From positions 41,620,409-41,684,408 of the forward strand of contig OY755045.1 of the NCBI GenBank assembly GCA_963576565.1: 64,000 nt of DNA, in the 5' to 3' direction. The position numbers were made by a program, and so were the translations under genes. Source of the DNA: Aspidapion aeneum. Lineage: Eukaryota; Arthropoda; Insecta; Coleoptera; Brentidae. This document shows positions 1 through 10,461 of the stretch, piece after piece. Under the pieces are notes generated by a model. It searched no databases. It worked only from the letters and a program-made list of their open reading frames with translations, and had not been told where the DNA came from. The stretch's first letter is position 1. Each line of letters starts with the position of its first letter.

Positions 1-1785
1 ATCGCGCAATCAAAGGTGAGAAAAATGATCAGTGATAAGAAAAATCTTTCGTGGCGCAAAAGTGCCATAAAATAGATTCTTACTTAGGAGGTAGGAGAAG
101 TACCGAAAGCTGGAAAACTATAAGATCGATTAAAAAAGAAACATGCAGATATTATTTCACCAATACCAGACAAAGAATGTGATGAACATTTAAAAAAACT
201 TTTAACTGAAGATAGAGCAGAATTTAAGGAAGAAGAAAGAGACAATATAATTAGAACGATGGGATCTCCAGTACCCCTCACAATCTCTGAGGTCAAAAAC
301 GTGTGCACAAACTTAAAAAGCGGTAAATCTGCCGGACCCGGCAATACCCTAGCTGAAATTATTAAATATAGCACTGAAGAACTGTTTTGGAGATTACAGA
401 ATCTTTTCCAAAAATATTTAAATGGAACTGTAGTACCAACTGAGTGGAAAACGTTATATATATCCAAAATACACAAAAAAGGACGGAAAGATATAGGTGG
501 CAATTATAGAGGTATATCTGTGATTAGTACGCTAAGGAGAATATACGGTAAAATAATAAGAAATAAAGTGGAAAGCGAATATAAAGACATGGAGGCAGAA
601 GAACAAGCCGGTTTTAGGGCGAGTAGATCGACTTCTAATCATCCCTTTTGTATAACCCAAGTTATTTAAAAGAAAATGGTATACGAACAAGAGCTGTATC
701 TGCTTTACGTCGATTTGCAGAAGGCATATGATAGTATAGCACTAAATCTACTTTGGAAAGCGTTGGAAAACACAAATATAAGCGTACAACTAATTAAGGC
801 CATCAAAGAGTTATACCGCAATAGTAAGGCAAAAGTTAAAATAAAAGCAAAACTAACCAAAGGCTTTCAAGTAAATAAAGGTCTTAAACAAGGTTGCTGT
901 ATCTCGCCTACACTCTTCAAGATATACTTGGAACAAGTCCTTTAAAGTATGGAAGAGAAAATACGAAACCACCTTGTATACTTTATGTTTTGCCGTTCAT
1001 CAGATAGTAGTGGCTCAGGATTATGACGACCTCGAATATATGACACGAAATATAATAGAAGAGTACAATAAGTGGGGACTAGAGGTTAATCTCAATAAGA
1101 CAGAGTATATGTGTATCGGTGGAATGAAACAGGATCTAATATTAAATACCGGGCAGCGAATTCAGTCCTGTGATGAGTATAAATACTTGGGTCTAAAAAT
1201 TACAGCTGACAGAACACTAGACAAAGCTATAAAAGATAGAAATGTACAAGGAAGAAAAGCAATAACTTTATTAAATGGAATAATTTGGGACCAAAGTATA
1301 TCAAAACATAACAAAAAGCTTATATATAACACCATTGTAAAAAGTATTATTACATACCTCTCAGAAGTATGGCCAATCAAAGATAGAACAGAAAAAATGC
1401 TTTCCGCTACGGAGATGGACTATTGGAGAAGAGCAGCAGGGAAATCAAAAAGAGAAAGAGTTACAAATCAAAGAATAAGAGAAATTATGACAGTGGGTGA
1501 ACGTACTTTAGTGGATGATATAAGAATAAAACAATGTGGTACGGACGGAAGTACGGACATGTACAAAGAATGAATGATGAAAGACTACCTAAACAAATAC
1601 TACAATGGAAACCAACTGGCCGAAGAAAACGAGGACGGCCAAGGAGAAGCAGGAGAGAAGGAATAGAAAGTGAAATAAGAGTGAGAGGCCTAGATGATGA
1701 ATTGTATGTATCGGAAGACGTAGAACGTTGTGAAACCGATAAATATATATATATATACATAAACATTTCTGGAGCTCAATCCTAA
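1..1785 (+). pseudogene. Broken non-LTR retrotransposon reverse transcriptase (3' part)
   Basis: Pieces in successive frames read as one reverse transcriptase. Residues around GNYRGISVIS and EEQAGFRASRST (500-640) are RT motifs 1-2; LLYVDLQKAYDSI (700-740) is the first aspartate motif; GLKQGCCISPTLF (880-920) is the QG..SP motif; the usual ADD box is damaged (AVHQIVVAQDYDD, about 990-1030). The C-terminal segment (1534-1720) has the GHVQRM...RLPKQILQW...GRRKRGRPRR tail known from insect 'endonuclease-reverse transcriptase' LINEs. The frame is broken by a stop at 667, a stop at 943, shifts near 70 and 945-975, and a small insertion near 1535-1560 that repeats GTACGGA. The endonuclease half lies outside the window or is lost. 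It ends at a TA microsatellite (1742-1757). An RTE- or CR1-like clade is possible but not settled. Confidence 0.9.
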
Positions 1786-1836
1786 AGGATTGGGCTTTTT
1801 TATTGAAACAAAATATACTTATACTAGTAAGAAAGG

Positions 1837-2199
1837 GAAGGGCGAAAAAATATCGAAACACAAAATATCGAAAACACAAAATATCGAAAATACAAAATAT
1901 CGAAAACATACAAAATATCGAAACTACAAAATATCGAAACCACAAAATATCGAAACTACATTTTATCGAATTACAAAATATCGAAACTACAAAATATCGA
2001 AACCATAAAATATCGAAACTACAAAATATCGAATCACAAAATATCGAAAATACAAAATATCGAAAATACAAAATATCGAAAATACAAAATATCGAAAATA
2101 CAAAATATCGAAAATACAAAATATCGAATCACAAAATATCGAAAAAACCAAATATCAAAATTAACAAATATCGAAAATCAAAAATAGAAAATTTCGAAA
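1837..2199. repeat. Tandem array of a 16-bp unit (ACAAAATATCGAAAAT type)
   Basis: About twenty imperfect copies of a 13-16-bp unit with the core ACAAAATATCGAAA, some with spacers AAT, ACC or ACT, start right after AGGGCGAAAAAATATCG. Open frames across it on both strands simply translate the repeat. The unit and its 5' edge resemble the arms of the fold-back element at 10462-11273, whose core is ACAAAAGGTCGAAA. Confidence 0.9.
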
Positions 2200-2440
2200 C
2201 CATAACCTAACCCGACCCTGACGTAACCTAACCTAATCTCACTAAACCTAATCTGACCCAACCTCATAAAAATAGAAAGTTTCAAAAATCTAACCTGACA
2301 AAACCTAATCAAATCTAGCCGAAACGGACCGAACCGAACTGAACCAAACCAAAGCAAACTGAACCAACAATTTTTTTCAAAAAAATTCTTTCCTGAATTC
2401 TTTTCCGGGATCCTAGTGGGTGTGAATCTGAACCAAACCA
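2200..2440. repeat. Dispersed repeat with CCTAA/CCGAA-like pentamers, copy 1
   Basis: Degenerate AACCTAACC/AACCTAATC runs lead into a conserved stretch (about 2256-2440) that recurs at 5476-5645. Shared blocks include AAAATRGAAAGTTTCAAAAA, AAACCTAATCAAATCTA, ACCAAAGCAAACTGAA and GGGATCCTAG. A shorter piece with CCCGGGATCCTAGAG occurs at 17111-17125. No coding content is seen. Confidence 0.8.
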
Positions 2441-3270
2441 ACCGAACCGAACCGAACCGAACCGAACCGAACCGAACCGAACCGAACCGAACCGAACCGA
2501 ACCGAACCGAACCGAACCGAACCGAACCGAACCGAACCGAACCGAACCGAACCGAACCGAACCGAACCGAACCGAACCGAACCGAACCGAACCGAACCGA
2601 ACCGAACCGAACCGAACCGAACCGAACCGAACCGAACCGAACCGAACCGAACCGAACCGAACCGAACCGAACCGAACCGAACCGAACCGAACCGAACCGA
2701 ACCGAACCGAACCGAACCGAACCGAACCGAACCGAACCGAACCGAACCGAACCGAACCGAACCGAACCGAACCGAACCGAACCGAACCGAACCGAACCGA
2801 ACCGAACCGAACCGAACCGAACCGAACCGAACCGAACCGAACCGAACCGAACCGAACCGAACCGAACCGAACCGAACCGAACCGAACCGAACCGAACCGA
2901 ACCGAACCGAACCGAACCGAACCGAACCGAACCGAACCGAACCGAACCGAACCGAACCGAACCGAACCGAACCGAACCGAACCGAACCGAACCGAACCGA
3001 ACCGAACCGAACCGAACCGAACCGAACCGAACCGAACCGAACCGAACCGAACCGAACCGAACCGAACCGAACCGAACCGAACCGAACCGAACCGAACCGA
3101 ACCGAACCGAACCGAACCGAACCGAACCGAACCGAACCGAACCGAACCGAACCGAACCGAACCGAAACGAAACGAACCGAACCGAACCGAACCGAACCGA
3201 ACCGAACCGAACCGAACCGAACCGAACCGAACCGAACCGAACCGAACCGAACCGAACCGAACCGAACCGA
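2441..3270. repeat. (CCGAA)n pentanucleotide array, about 166 units
   Basis: 830 bp of the pentamer ACCGA are uninterrupted except for two ACGAA variant units near 3166-3175. Long open frames on both strands (TEPNR repeats on plus, GSVRF repeats on minus) are artefacts of a pentamer without stops. The unit differs by one base from the insect telomeric CCTAA. The sister copy at 5476-5645 has only a few such pentamers, so this is a local expansion. Confidence 0.98.
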
Positions 3271-3504
3271 TAGTTTGGTGGGATGGAAATAATTATTTTG
3301 GCCTTAACATCACTATTACCACGGATCACCTTGATCCGTGCTATTACTGAGGTCCTGGAGACGTTTAGTGTTCTCAAACATTAATATTTTAGCAAGGTGG
3401 TAGGCCCTTTTTTTTGGGGGGGGGGTTTCTGCAAAAATAGTAAATGGATAATGTCGACTTTTCCGTTTTATATTCATTTTTTTAATTATTTTTTTAAAAT
3501 TTCA
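3271..3504. other. Unassigned spacer with a small perfect hairpin
   Basis: No gene seen. Contains the inverted repeat CACGGATCA-CCT-TGATCCGTG (about 3320-3340) and a poly-T/poly-G run (3411-3426). The end, TTTTTTAAAATTTCAG, looks like a splice acceptor just before the pseudogene that follows. Confidence 0.5.
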
Positions 3505-4010
3505 GCTTAATATCTCAAGTGGGTAATAAACGTTGTAACGATTCTTTAATCCTGAAAGATAATATTTACTTGCCACCTTTGCACATCAAGCTCGGATTAA
3601 TTAAGTTTGTAAAAGCACTGAAAAAAACAGGTGACATATTTTTGAAAATTAAATTTTCTCGTCTTAGTGAGGCTAAAATCATGGAGTTAGACAAATTTTT
3701 CAAGATTCGGCGTTTATTTGAACACCTGAATCAAAAAGAAAAACGAGCTTGTTTGCAGTCAAAACGTGTGTAAGAACTTTTTGGGTAATCACAAAAGTGA
3801 TGATTATGAGGCTTAGGTCGAGGAATTGCACTTTCCTGAAAATTAAGGAACAGTCTCGGATGAACACGGGGAACAGTTTCATCAAGACATCGCTAAGCTG
3901 GAAAAGAGATTTCAGGGAAGTGGAATGAAAGCATGTTGGCGGAGTACTGCTAGTTTTTGAAACGAGAGGGTTGTACCTCCGGGTATAAAAGGAGAGCAAG
4001 CACTAAGTGA
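3505..4010 (+). pseudogene. Broken copy of an uncharacterised arthropod protein family (LPPLHIKLGL / SDEHGERFHQD type)
   Basis: I recognise recurrent motifs of a multi-copy family annotated only as uncharacterised in arthropods and some cnidarians. Residues LPPLHIKLGLIKFVKAL (3568-3621) and SEAKIMELDKFFKIRRLF (3667-3720) lie in one frame. A shift near 3755 leads to KNFLGNHKSDDYEA, a stop at 3813, EEL, a deletion, then FPEN, a stop, and SDEHGEQFHQDIAKLEKRFQG (3858-3920). A second shift gives KWNESMLAEYC followed by a stop. Compared with the family, the conserved segment before FPEN (usually containing an HFLHSHLDF-like motif) is missing. A splice-acceptor-like sequence at 3490-3504 hints at a genomic rather than processed copy. 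The function of the family is unknown to me. Confidence 0.75.
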
Positions 4011-4290
4011 AGGTACAGATCTTTTTATTTGTTATTGTTTACCACTAAAATGATTCTCTTCACTCCTAAAAATTTTAATTTATGCCGATAAGATTATTAT
4101 TATTATCGAAGAGTGATTAAAATAGATAAAAGTGCTGCTCCCCCAAAAATGGTGGGTGGTGGAAGAAACCGCAAGCTATATTTGGATTCAGGACGTCACT
4201 TTGCATAAGAATCAGAGGAAATAATGCCAGGGCTCAAAAAAAAATTTCTTTTTGCAGACCAGTGTTATTTTTCGTGAGATTAGTTGAGCC
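4011..4290. other. AT-rich spacer
   Basis: No gene or clear repeat was recognised. Contains a short (ATT)n-like run near 4093-4108. Confidence 0.5.
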
Positions 4291-4516
4291 AAACTTTGCT
4301 ATTACAGCCAAACTTCTTTAGGTTCAATTTAACACTAAGAGTCATTTGTAGCCGTAATAGCCAAGTTTAGAAAAACATTTCCAAAGTAGTAAGAACCTTT
4401 TATTTTGATATTTGTATTAGAGGACTTGGCTTTACTTTACTTTTATCTCAATTCTTTTTACGGAATACCATTTTCGCGTACTTGGCTTTTTTCTACATGA
4501 AATGTTTTTGTTATGA
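4291..4516. mobile_element. Fold-back element, truncated copy (loop plus right arm)
   Basis: The sequence matches the loop and right arm of the complete fold-back at 6671-7020, including AAACTTTGCTATTACAGCC, TTTATCTCAATTCTTTTTAC, TTTTCGCGTACTTGGC and ACATGAAATGTTTTTGTTAT. The left arm is missing. Confidence 0.8.
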
Positions 4517-5400
4517 TTTCACTTCTTTTTTAAAGGATTTGGATAATACTTAAGTTTTAAAGTAGTAAAATATGCGGAATATTGTTCAAAACTTTTGCAA
4601 TGCCTTATTAAAAATGTTGAGGTCTTTTTTTCCTATGGTTTTATCATAGTTCCTGTGAGCCTTTCGAAGCTCAGCTCTCTAGCGTTCCTGGAAGTGGACA
4701 ATGTTACTTTTACATAAATTAACATTTATGGGGGAGGGGAGTATATTAAAATTTTGGCGTTTTTAAATTTTTTCTTAGAGTTTTATCATAGTTCCTATCG
4801 TCCTTCCAAAGCTTTTGATGATCCATACAGACTTCGACATTTCGACGTTTGTTGAACTTTACTACTTCATGGAAGTCCATAAAACTTGGAGGGGTTGTTA
4901 ACTCTATCAGAATCCATGACTGAGTTTCGTATAGCGTATTCCGAAGTAGAGTTTTAGATAGGTCAAATATGGGCTGATAATAATAAAAATGTTGTTTCAA
5001 AACCCTTACACGCTCATTATATGACGAACAGCGGCGGATCTAGGGTGGGGCAAAGGGGCCCGGGCAATCCCCCCTTTCCCCTCCCTGACATAAAAGTTCA
5101 AAGGAAGAAAATGCCAACTGCACGTTTGAACAAAATTTACCCGCACCCGAGTATTTTAAAAATATTTGCCCGCGGCGCATTTTGTGATCTGTGAATTTAA
5201 ATTTCAGATCTAAGAATTATTAAAAACGCACGCAAAGCAAGAAATATTTTGATTTTTGCTTCCTCCTTGGCCCCTCCCCTATGGAAATCCTGGATCCGCC
5301 ACTGATGGCGCAGAGCTAAGGTAGATGGCAGATTCCTCATTGGTCCATTGACACAAGACGCTAGCCCTACCAAGTTCACTTTGGCTGCCTGACTTCCGCA
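4517..5400. repeat. Composite dispersed repeat, copy 1
   Basis: Shares AGTAGTAAAATATGCGGAAT, the repeated phrase TTTTATCATAGTTCCTATCG, CTCAGCTCTCTAGCGTT, TCATGGAAGTCCATAAAACT and AGGTCAAATATGGGCTGA with copies at about 5660-6440 and 7052-7850. In copies 1 and 3 the fold-back element lies immediately upstream in the same orientation, so the two are parts of one unit. Short open frames here are non-coding by appearance. Confidence 0.8.
5029..5304. mobile_element. hAT-like miniature transposon inside composite repeat copy 1
   Basis: Termini CAGCGGCGGATCTAGG and CCTGGATCCGCCACTG form an imperfect TIR. Flanks ATGACGAA and ATGGCGCA are a degraded 8-bp target duplication. The same insertion at the same site in copy 2 (6093-6398) shows it predates the duplication. 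Confidence 0.75.
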
Positions 5401-5475
5401 TGCGCAGATCTACCAATATTATTTACCTCATGTATTACAATAGATGAACAGAGTGATTTTCACTTGATTTCTAAC

Positions 5476-5645
5476 CACATAAAAATGGAAAGTTTCAAAA
5501 ACCTAACCTAACGAAACCTAATCAAATCTAACCGAACCGAACCAAAGCAAACTGAAACAAATAATTTTTTTCAAAACAAAAAATTTCCTGACCTACCCGG
5601 GATCCTAGAGGATTTGAATCCGAACCGGACTGAACCGAACGGAAC
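5476..5645. repeat. Dispersed pentamer-seeding repeat, copy 2 (unexpanded)
   Basis: Closely parallels 2256-2440, ending CCCGGGATCCTAGAGGATTT and a few CCGAA-like pentamers instead of 166. It records the state before the (CCGAA)n expansion. Confidence 0.8.
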
Positions 5646-5659
5646 CTATCCAATCATTT

Positions 5660-6440
5660 ATTTTATTTATCATAGTTCCTATCGTCCTTCCAAAGCTCAG
5701 CTCTCTAGCGTTTCTGGAAGTGGGCAATGTTACTTTCACATAACTACATTTATAGAAGAGGGAAGCAAATTAAAATTTTGAGGTTTTAAAATCATCTGTC
5801 AAAGCTCAGCTCATTAGCGCTTCTGGGGGCGCCAAATACAAGTACAGTAGAATTTTGATGATCCATACAGACTGAGTGGCAATTTTAACGTTTGTTGAAA
5901 TTTCTTAACTTCTTTACTACTTCATGGAAGTCCATAAAACTTGGAGGGGTTGTTAACTCTATCAGAATCTATGACTGTGTAAAGTTTGAGTTTCGTAGTG
6001 TATTCCGAAGTAGAGTTTTAGATAGGTCAAATATGGGCTGATAATAATAAAAATGTTGTTTCAAAACCCTTACACGATTATTATATGACGAACAGCGGCG
6101 GATACAGGGTGGGCATTGGAGCCCGGGCAACCCCCCCTTTGCCCTCCCTGACATAAATGTTCAAAGGAAGAAAATGCCAACTGCACGTTTGAATAAAATT
6201 TACCCGCAACACCACTTATTTCATGTTTTTTGAAAAAATACTGAGTATTTTAAAAATATTTGCCCGCGGCGCATTTTGTGATCTGTGAATTTAAATTTCA
6301 GATCTAAGAATTATTAAAAACGTACGCAAACCACGAAATATTTTGGTTTTTGCTTCCTCCTTGGCCCCTCCCCCATGGAAATCCGGGACCCACCACTGAT
6401 GACGCAGAGCTAAGGTGGATGGCAGATACGTCATTGGTTC
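5660..6440. repeat. Composite dispersed repeat, copy 2
   Basis: Same blocks as copy 1, including the TATCATAGTTCCTATCGTCC phrase, the GAAGTCCATAAAACTTGGAG block and the hAT-like insert. The upstream fold-back part is absent. Confidence 0.8.
6093..6398. mobile_element. hAT-like miniature transposon inside composite repeat copy 2
   Basis: Termini CAGCGGCGGATACAGGG and CCCACCACTG are flanked by ATGACGAA and ATGACGCA, seven of eight bases identical. An 8-bp duplication and a CAGTGGCG-like TIR fit the hAT superfamily. No transposase is encoded. Confidence 0.8.
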
Positions 6441-6670
6441 ATTGATTATTAATTAGAATTGCGTCTTTGAAAATCGAACAATGACATTTTTAACAAATTG
6501 ATCGGATCATGAATCAAATGTGTGGCGAAAATTCCCTTATCTTGAATTTTTATTAGCCGTGTGTTTTGAAACGTTCAAATTCTTATCGCAATTCACGTCC
6601 AGTTTAGCGATAATTTTGTAATGTTTGCAAAATGGCGATAACAGAAACTAACATCTGTGGAAATATATTG
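6441..6670. other. Spacer without recognised features
   Basis: AT-rich sequence with no open frame or repeat that I can support. Confidence 0.4.
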
Positions 6671-7051
6671 ATCATAACAAAAACGTTTCGCGGAAATGAT
6701 ATTCCGTAAAAAGAATTGAGATAAAAGTAAAGTAAAGCCAAGTTCTCCAATACAAATTTTAAAATAAAATGTTCTTACTAGTTTGGAAATGTTTTTTTAA
6801 ACTTTGCTATTACAGCCAAACTTCTTTTTGTTCAATTACCACTGTGCCAGAGTCACTTGCACCAATAATAGTAAAGTTTAGAAAAACATTTCCAAACTAG
6901 TAAGAACCTTTCATTTTAAAATTTGTATTAGAGAACTTTGCTTTACTTTTATCTCAATTCTTTTTACGGAATATCATTTTCGCGTACTTGGTTTTTTTTA
7001 CATGAAATGTTTTTGTTATAGTCATAACAAAAACATTTCATGTAAAAAAAG
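6671..7051. mobile_element. Complete fold-back element
   Basis: Left arm (6671-6800) and right arm (about 6875-7020) are inverted copies: ATTCCGTAAAAAGAATTGAG against CTCAATTCTTTTTACGGAAT, and TACTAGTTTGGAAATGTTTT against AAAACATTTCCAAACTAGTA. The left arm lacks about 25 bp present in the right arm. 7000-7042 adds a short perfect palindrome around CATGAAATGTTTTTGTTAT. Half copies lie at 4291-4516 and 13571-13802. Confidence 0.85.
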
Positions 7052-7850
7052 TCCTTTTTTAAAGTATTTGAATAATATCTAATTTTTTAAGTAGTAAAAT
7101 ATGCGGAATATTGTTCAAAACTTTTGCAATGCCTTATTTATATTTTTTCCCATGGTTTTATCATAGTTCCTATCAGCTTCCAAAACTCAGCGCTCTAGCG
7201 TTTCTGGAAGTGGGCATTGTTACTTTTACATAACTTTACATTTATAGCGGAGCGAAGTAAATTAAAATTTTAGGCTTTTTAATTTTTTTCCTATACAGTC
7301 GACCCTAACTCGAACCTCTCTATAACTCGAACCTTTTAAGTGGTCCCTGCATTTTTTATATGTATTTTAACCTCGTTAACTCGAAATTCTATAACTCGAA
7401 CTCTCCATAACTCGAACTGTTTTAGTTGTCCCTTTAAGTTCGAGTTATAGAGGTTCGACTGTAGTTCCTATCAATCTGCCAAAGTACACCTCTCTAGCGT
7501 TTCTGGAAGTGGGCACATAACTTTACATGTGTAGGGGAAGGAAGCAAATTAGAATTTTGGGGTTTTTTGATTTTTTTCAATAGAAATTATGACCAAAATT
7601 TCTATCAGTCTGCCAAATTTTAGCTTTGTAGCATGTCTGGAAGTACAGTAGAGTTTTGTTGATCTTAATACATGAATGAGTGAGTGGTAATTTCGACGTT
7701 CTTTGAAATTTCGAAACTACTTTACTACTTCATGAAAGTCCATGAAACTTGGAGAGGTTGTTAACTCTATGAAGATCTGCGACTGTGCAAAGTTTGAGTT
7801 TCGTTGCTCATTCCGAAGTAGATTTTTAAATAGGTCAAATATGGGCTGAA
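7052..7850. repeat. Composite dispersed repeat, copy 3
   Basis: Matches copies 1 and 2 with more divergence and is interrupted by a TA-flanked miniature transposon (7296-7461). It ends near AGGTCAAATATGGGCTGAAA. Confidence 0.75.
7296..7461. mobile_element. Tc1/mariner or pogo-like miniature transposon (CAGTCGA...TCGACTG)
   Basis: Starts CAGTCGACCCTAACTCGAAC and ends GAGTTATAGAGGTTCGACTG. It is flanked on both sides by TA (7294-7295 and 7462-7463). Several internal ATAACTCGAAC phrases repeat. Copies 1 and 2 of the surrounding repeat lack it, giving empty sites. Confidence 0.85.
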
Positions 7851-8304
7851 ATGTTTCAAGAAAAGATGGTACAGCAGTTGCGCAAACTTACCTGGTTTGA
7901 ACTTTATTTCATACTAAAGGATAATAGATCGTTTTTGGTCGTGCCAGGCTCGATAACTTCGCCGACAACGAAAACTTTAACAATATTTGACGGTTCGAAA
8001 TTGGTACCGGTTTTAGTCGACGCCGACGCACGGTGGGCTCCGGAACCTCATTTTTGGCCAAAAAGGGTTAAATTAAGAACATACTGAAACTCCCAAACAC
8101 CTTTCCTAAATTAGAGTAGATAGTCTATCTAAGAAGGTCTTGAAAAAATACTATGATTTGATTGATGCAACCATACTCGTTTCTGATGCAACTTTCAGGT
8201 ATTTTTCAGAAGTGTCATTTTTCCTTTGTGAGGAACGCGTTAAAAGTATCGTATTTGTATGGCAGTTTCATCCAGATTCACAGCCATTTTGAGACATTAC
8301 TTGG
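7851..8304. other. Spacer with an unsupported 78-codon open frame
   Basis: An open frame at 7851-8087 has no recognisable motif and begins in the edge of a repeat. I do not support it as a gene. Nothing else is seen. Confidence 0.4.
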
Positions 8305-9180
8305 TGCTCTGCTAGTCAAGCAATAGACAAAGAAAAGCCGACGAGATACACATTAATCGTAAATAAAGTGTAACAAATATTTAATTGCTTAACATTCACA
8401 GTGTTAGAACCGCTGTAGGTACCCCTTTTTAAAAAACATATATTGCTCTGCTGGCTTTTAGCCATATACAGATCACCAAATTTTAGAAATAAGACAGGGA
8501 TGATAAAAAAATAGTCTACAAGGTTTTACGATTTAATTGCACTATATTTACCGTGTCAGGTCCCATCTTGGAACCACTTTTACAATTTTTTTTTAAATTC
8601 TATTTTTATAACATATTTTATGCTGCTCTGCTAGCTTTACTCAAGCAATATACACAGAAAAGATAAGAAATATACAAATTAATCGTAAATAAAGTGATAA
8701 AATATTTAATTGCTTAAGTGTTAGAACCGCTGGCTGTAGTATAGGTACCCCTTTTTAAAAACATATATTGCTCTGCTGGCTTTTAGCAGATCACCAAATT
8801 TTGGAAATAAGACAGGGATGATAAAAAATAATCTACAAGGTTTTAAGATTTAATTGCTCTATATTTACCGTGTCAGTGCCCAACTTGATACTACTTTTAC
8901 AAAAAAAAAGATTTTTTTTATTACATTTTTTATGCTGCTCTGATAGCTTTGGTCACGCAATAGACACAGAAAAGGCAAGAAAGATACACATTATTCGGAA
9001 ATAAAGTGATTTTTAAAAAACATATATTTATCTTTTGGCTTTTAGCAGATCACCAAATTTTGGAAATAAGACAGGGACGATAAAAAAATAATCTACAGGG
9101 TTTTGAGATTTAATTTTGCTCTATATTAACTATGTCAGTACCCATCTTGGTACCACTTTTACAAAAAAAATATTGATTAC
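8305..9180. repeat. Three tandem units of about 315 bp
   Basis: TGCTCTG..AG followed by CAAGCAATA, ACACATTAATCGTAAATAAAG, ATATTGCTCTGCTGGCTTTT, CAGATCACCAAATTTT and CTATATTTACCGTGTCAG recurs with starts near 8305, 8624 and 8936 (periods 319 and 312). The third unit has an internal deletion after AAATAAAGTGAT. Confidence 0.9.
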
Positions 9181-9645
9181 ATACATTCTCCCTTCGTGAT
9201 TTCCGACCTTCAATCAAATATTTGTTATAAGGATTATTGATTTTTAAGAAAACTGAATAAAACCCGTGAAAAACATGATTTTTTTATGATTTTTTAAAAT
9301 CACCCCCATTTACGGACGTCGCTGGAGTTTTTTATAAGTCAAACCCCACCGAGTTTCACATTGTTGAAAAGGTAATTTTACCGTCTACAATAAAGTGTAC
9401 TGTAAAATGGTTTATTTTCTGATGCCCCTAAATTCTTAATTTTGTAACCAATCCAATAATTACTCATCATTTTAAAGGAAATTTTAGTGATGATAATAAA
9501 ATATAACACATGTTTTCCTGTAGACATTAGTTTTAAAAAAAATCGAATAAATCATGGGAAAAGTGTGGGTATTTTTTCAACTTTTTTAAATTACTTGAAT
9601 TAACGGACGCCGCTGGAGAGTTTGTTATCATTCTAACTCCATTAA
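9181..9645. repeat. Two diverged copies of an ACGGACG(T/C)CGCTGGAG block
   Basis: The blocks around 9310-9335 (TTACGGACGTCGCTGGAGTT) and 9598-9622 (TTAACGGACGCCGCTGGAGA), each followed by a TCAAACCC/TCTAACTCC phrase, suggest an old duplication. No gene is seen. Confidence 0.5.
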
Positions 9646-9715
9646 ATATTCGTCGTGGTAGCAACATTTGCGTCACACATCGGCGGTCCAGGTTCGATTC
9701 CTATCTAGGTCCTTG
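9646..9715 (+). repeat. tRNA-like (SINE-type) head
   Basis: GTGGTAGCAAC (9655-9665) resembles an A box and GGTTCGATTCCTATC (9690-9704) matches the B box/T-arm consensus, at about 35 bp spacing. No convincing acceptor stem or anticodon loop was found, so this is better read as a tRNA-derived SINE fragment than a functional tRNA. Confidence 0.4.
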
Positions 9716-10461
9716 GATGTTTGTGATTGGTTAAAATGCTTTAAAATTTTGCTCTATCTTTGGGAAACTGGGCAATTCATCCAGATTGGATTGAGAGTCC
9801 CAGTAAAACTTTCCATTAAATTATACCTTGTTTGGAATTTTATTGTCTACAATGAAGTATATTATTAATTTTTCTCTTGGAAGCTCAGTTTTTAAGAAAA
9901 TTTGAAAAAACCTCAAACTTTCAGATTTTGGGGGTCTGGGGTGGGTTTTGATAGTAATACGATATTATTTTTTAGTTATATAAATATATATTTTGAACGT
10001 ACGCCTGTGCAGAGAACATATTATAACATATATGTTCTCTGACCTGTGTCAATTTGGGCTTTACAGCTGCAATTTAAAATTTCGCCGCCATGTTGGCCGC
10101 CATTTTGAATATCTCAGCCCCTGTCAACATTTCGACGTGGCAACAGGGATATTCGGATTCAGCGGGGTCGAAATAGGGGGATTTGACCATTTGCCAAAAA
10201 GTAATATAAAATGCTTCTAGAAAGTGGAACTAATCTGGCAAATAGTGCCCAGTCATAAAGTTTCGTAATGTGGTGTGCATACAAAACCAAAACCTATGAA
10301 TTTAAGAAGCGTTTTTGAAGTAACTTCTTTAGGCGCGTTTAGCAGTTTTTGTGGGTAGTGAATTGAACTAAGCCGTCAGGCTCGGCTATGTAACGCTCAT
10401 TCGGGTGAAGTCGGCTCGAGCCGACTAACTGTTAGAGGAACATTCAGCGAGCGATATGATG
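9716..10461. other. Spacer with short palindromes
   Basis: No gene recognised. Includes the hairpin AGAGAACATAT...ATATGTTCTCT (about 10011-10041) and the perfect palindrome AGTCGGCTCGAGCCGACT (about 10408-10425). Confidence 0.5.

Noticed and set aside
1589..2210. Long frames with FRYFVF, KYRNYKIS-type repeats
   Set aside because: They translate the 16-bp tandem array; no conserved domain.
2178..3377. 399-aa minus and 285-aa plus frames with GSVRF or TEPNR repeats
   Set aside because: They are translations of the (CCGAA)n pentamer and its degenerate flank.
9646..9715. Functional tRNA gene
   Set aside because: The A and B boxes are plausible but no acceptor stem or anticodon arm could be drawn, so only a SINE-like head is reported.
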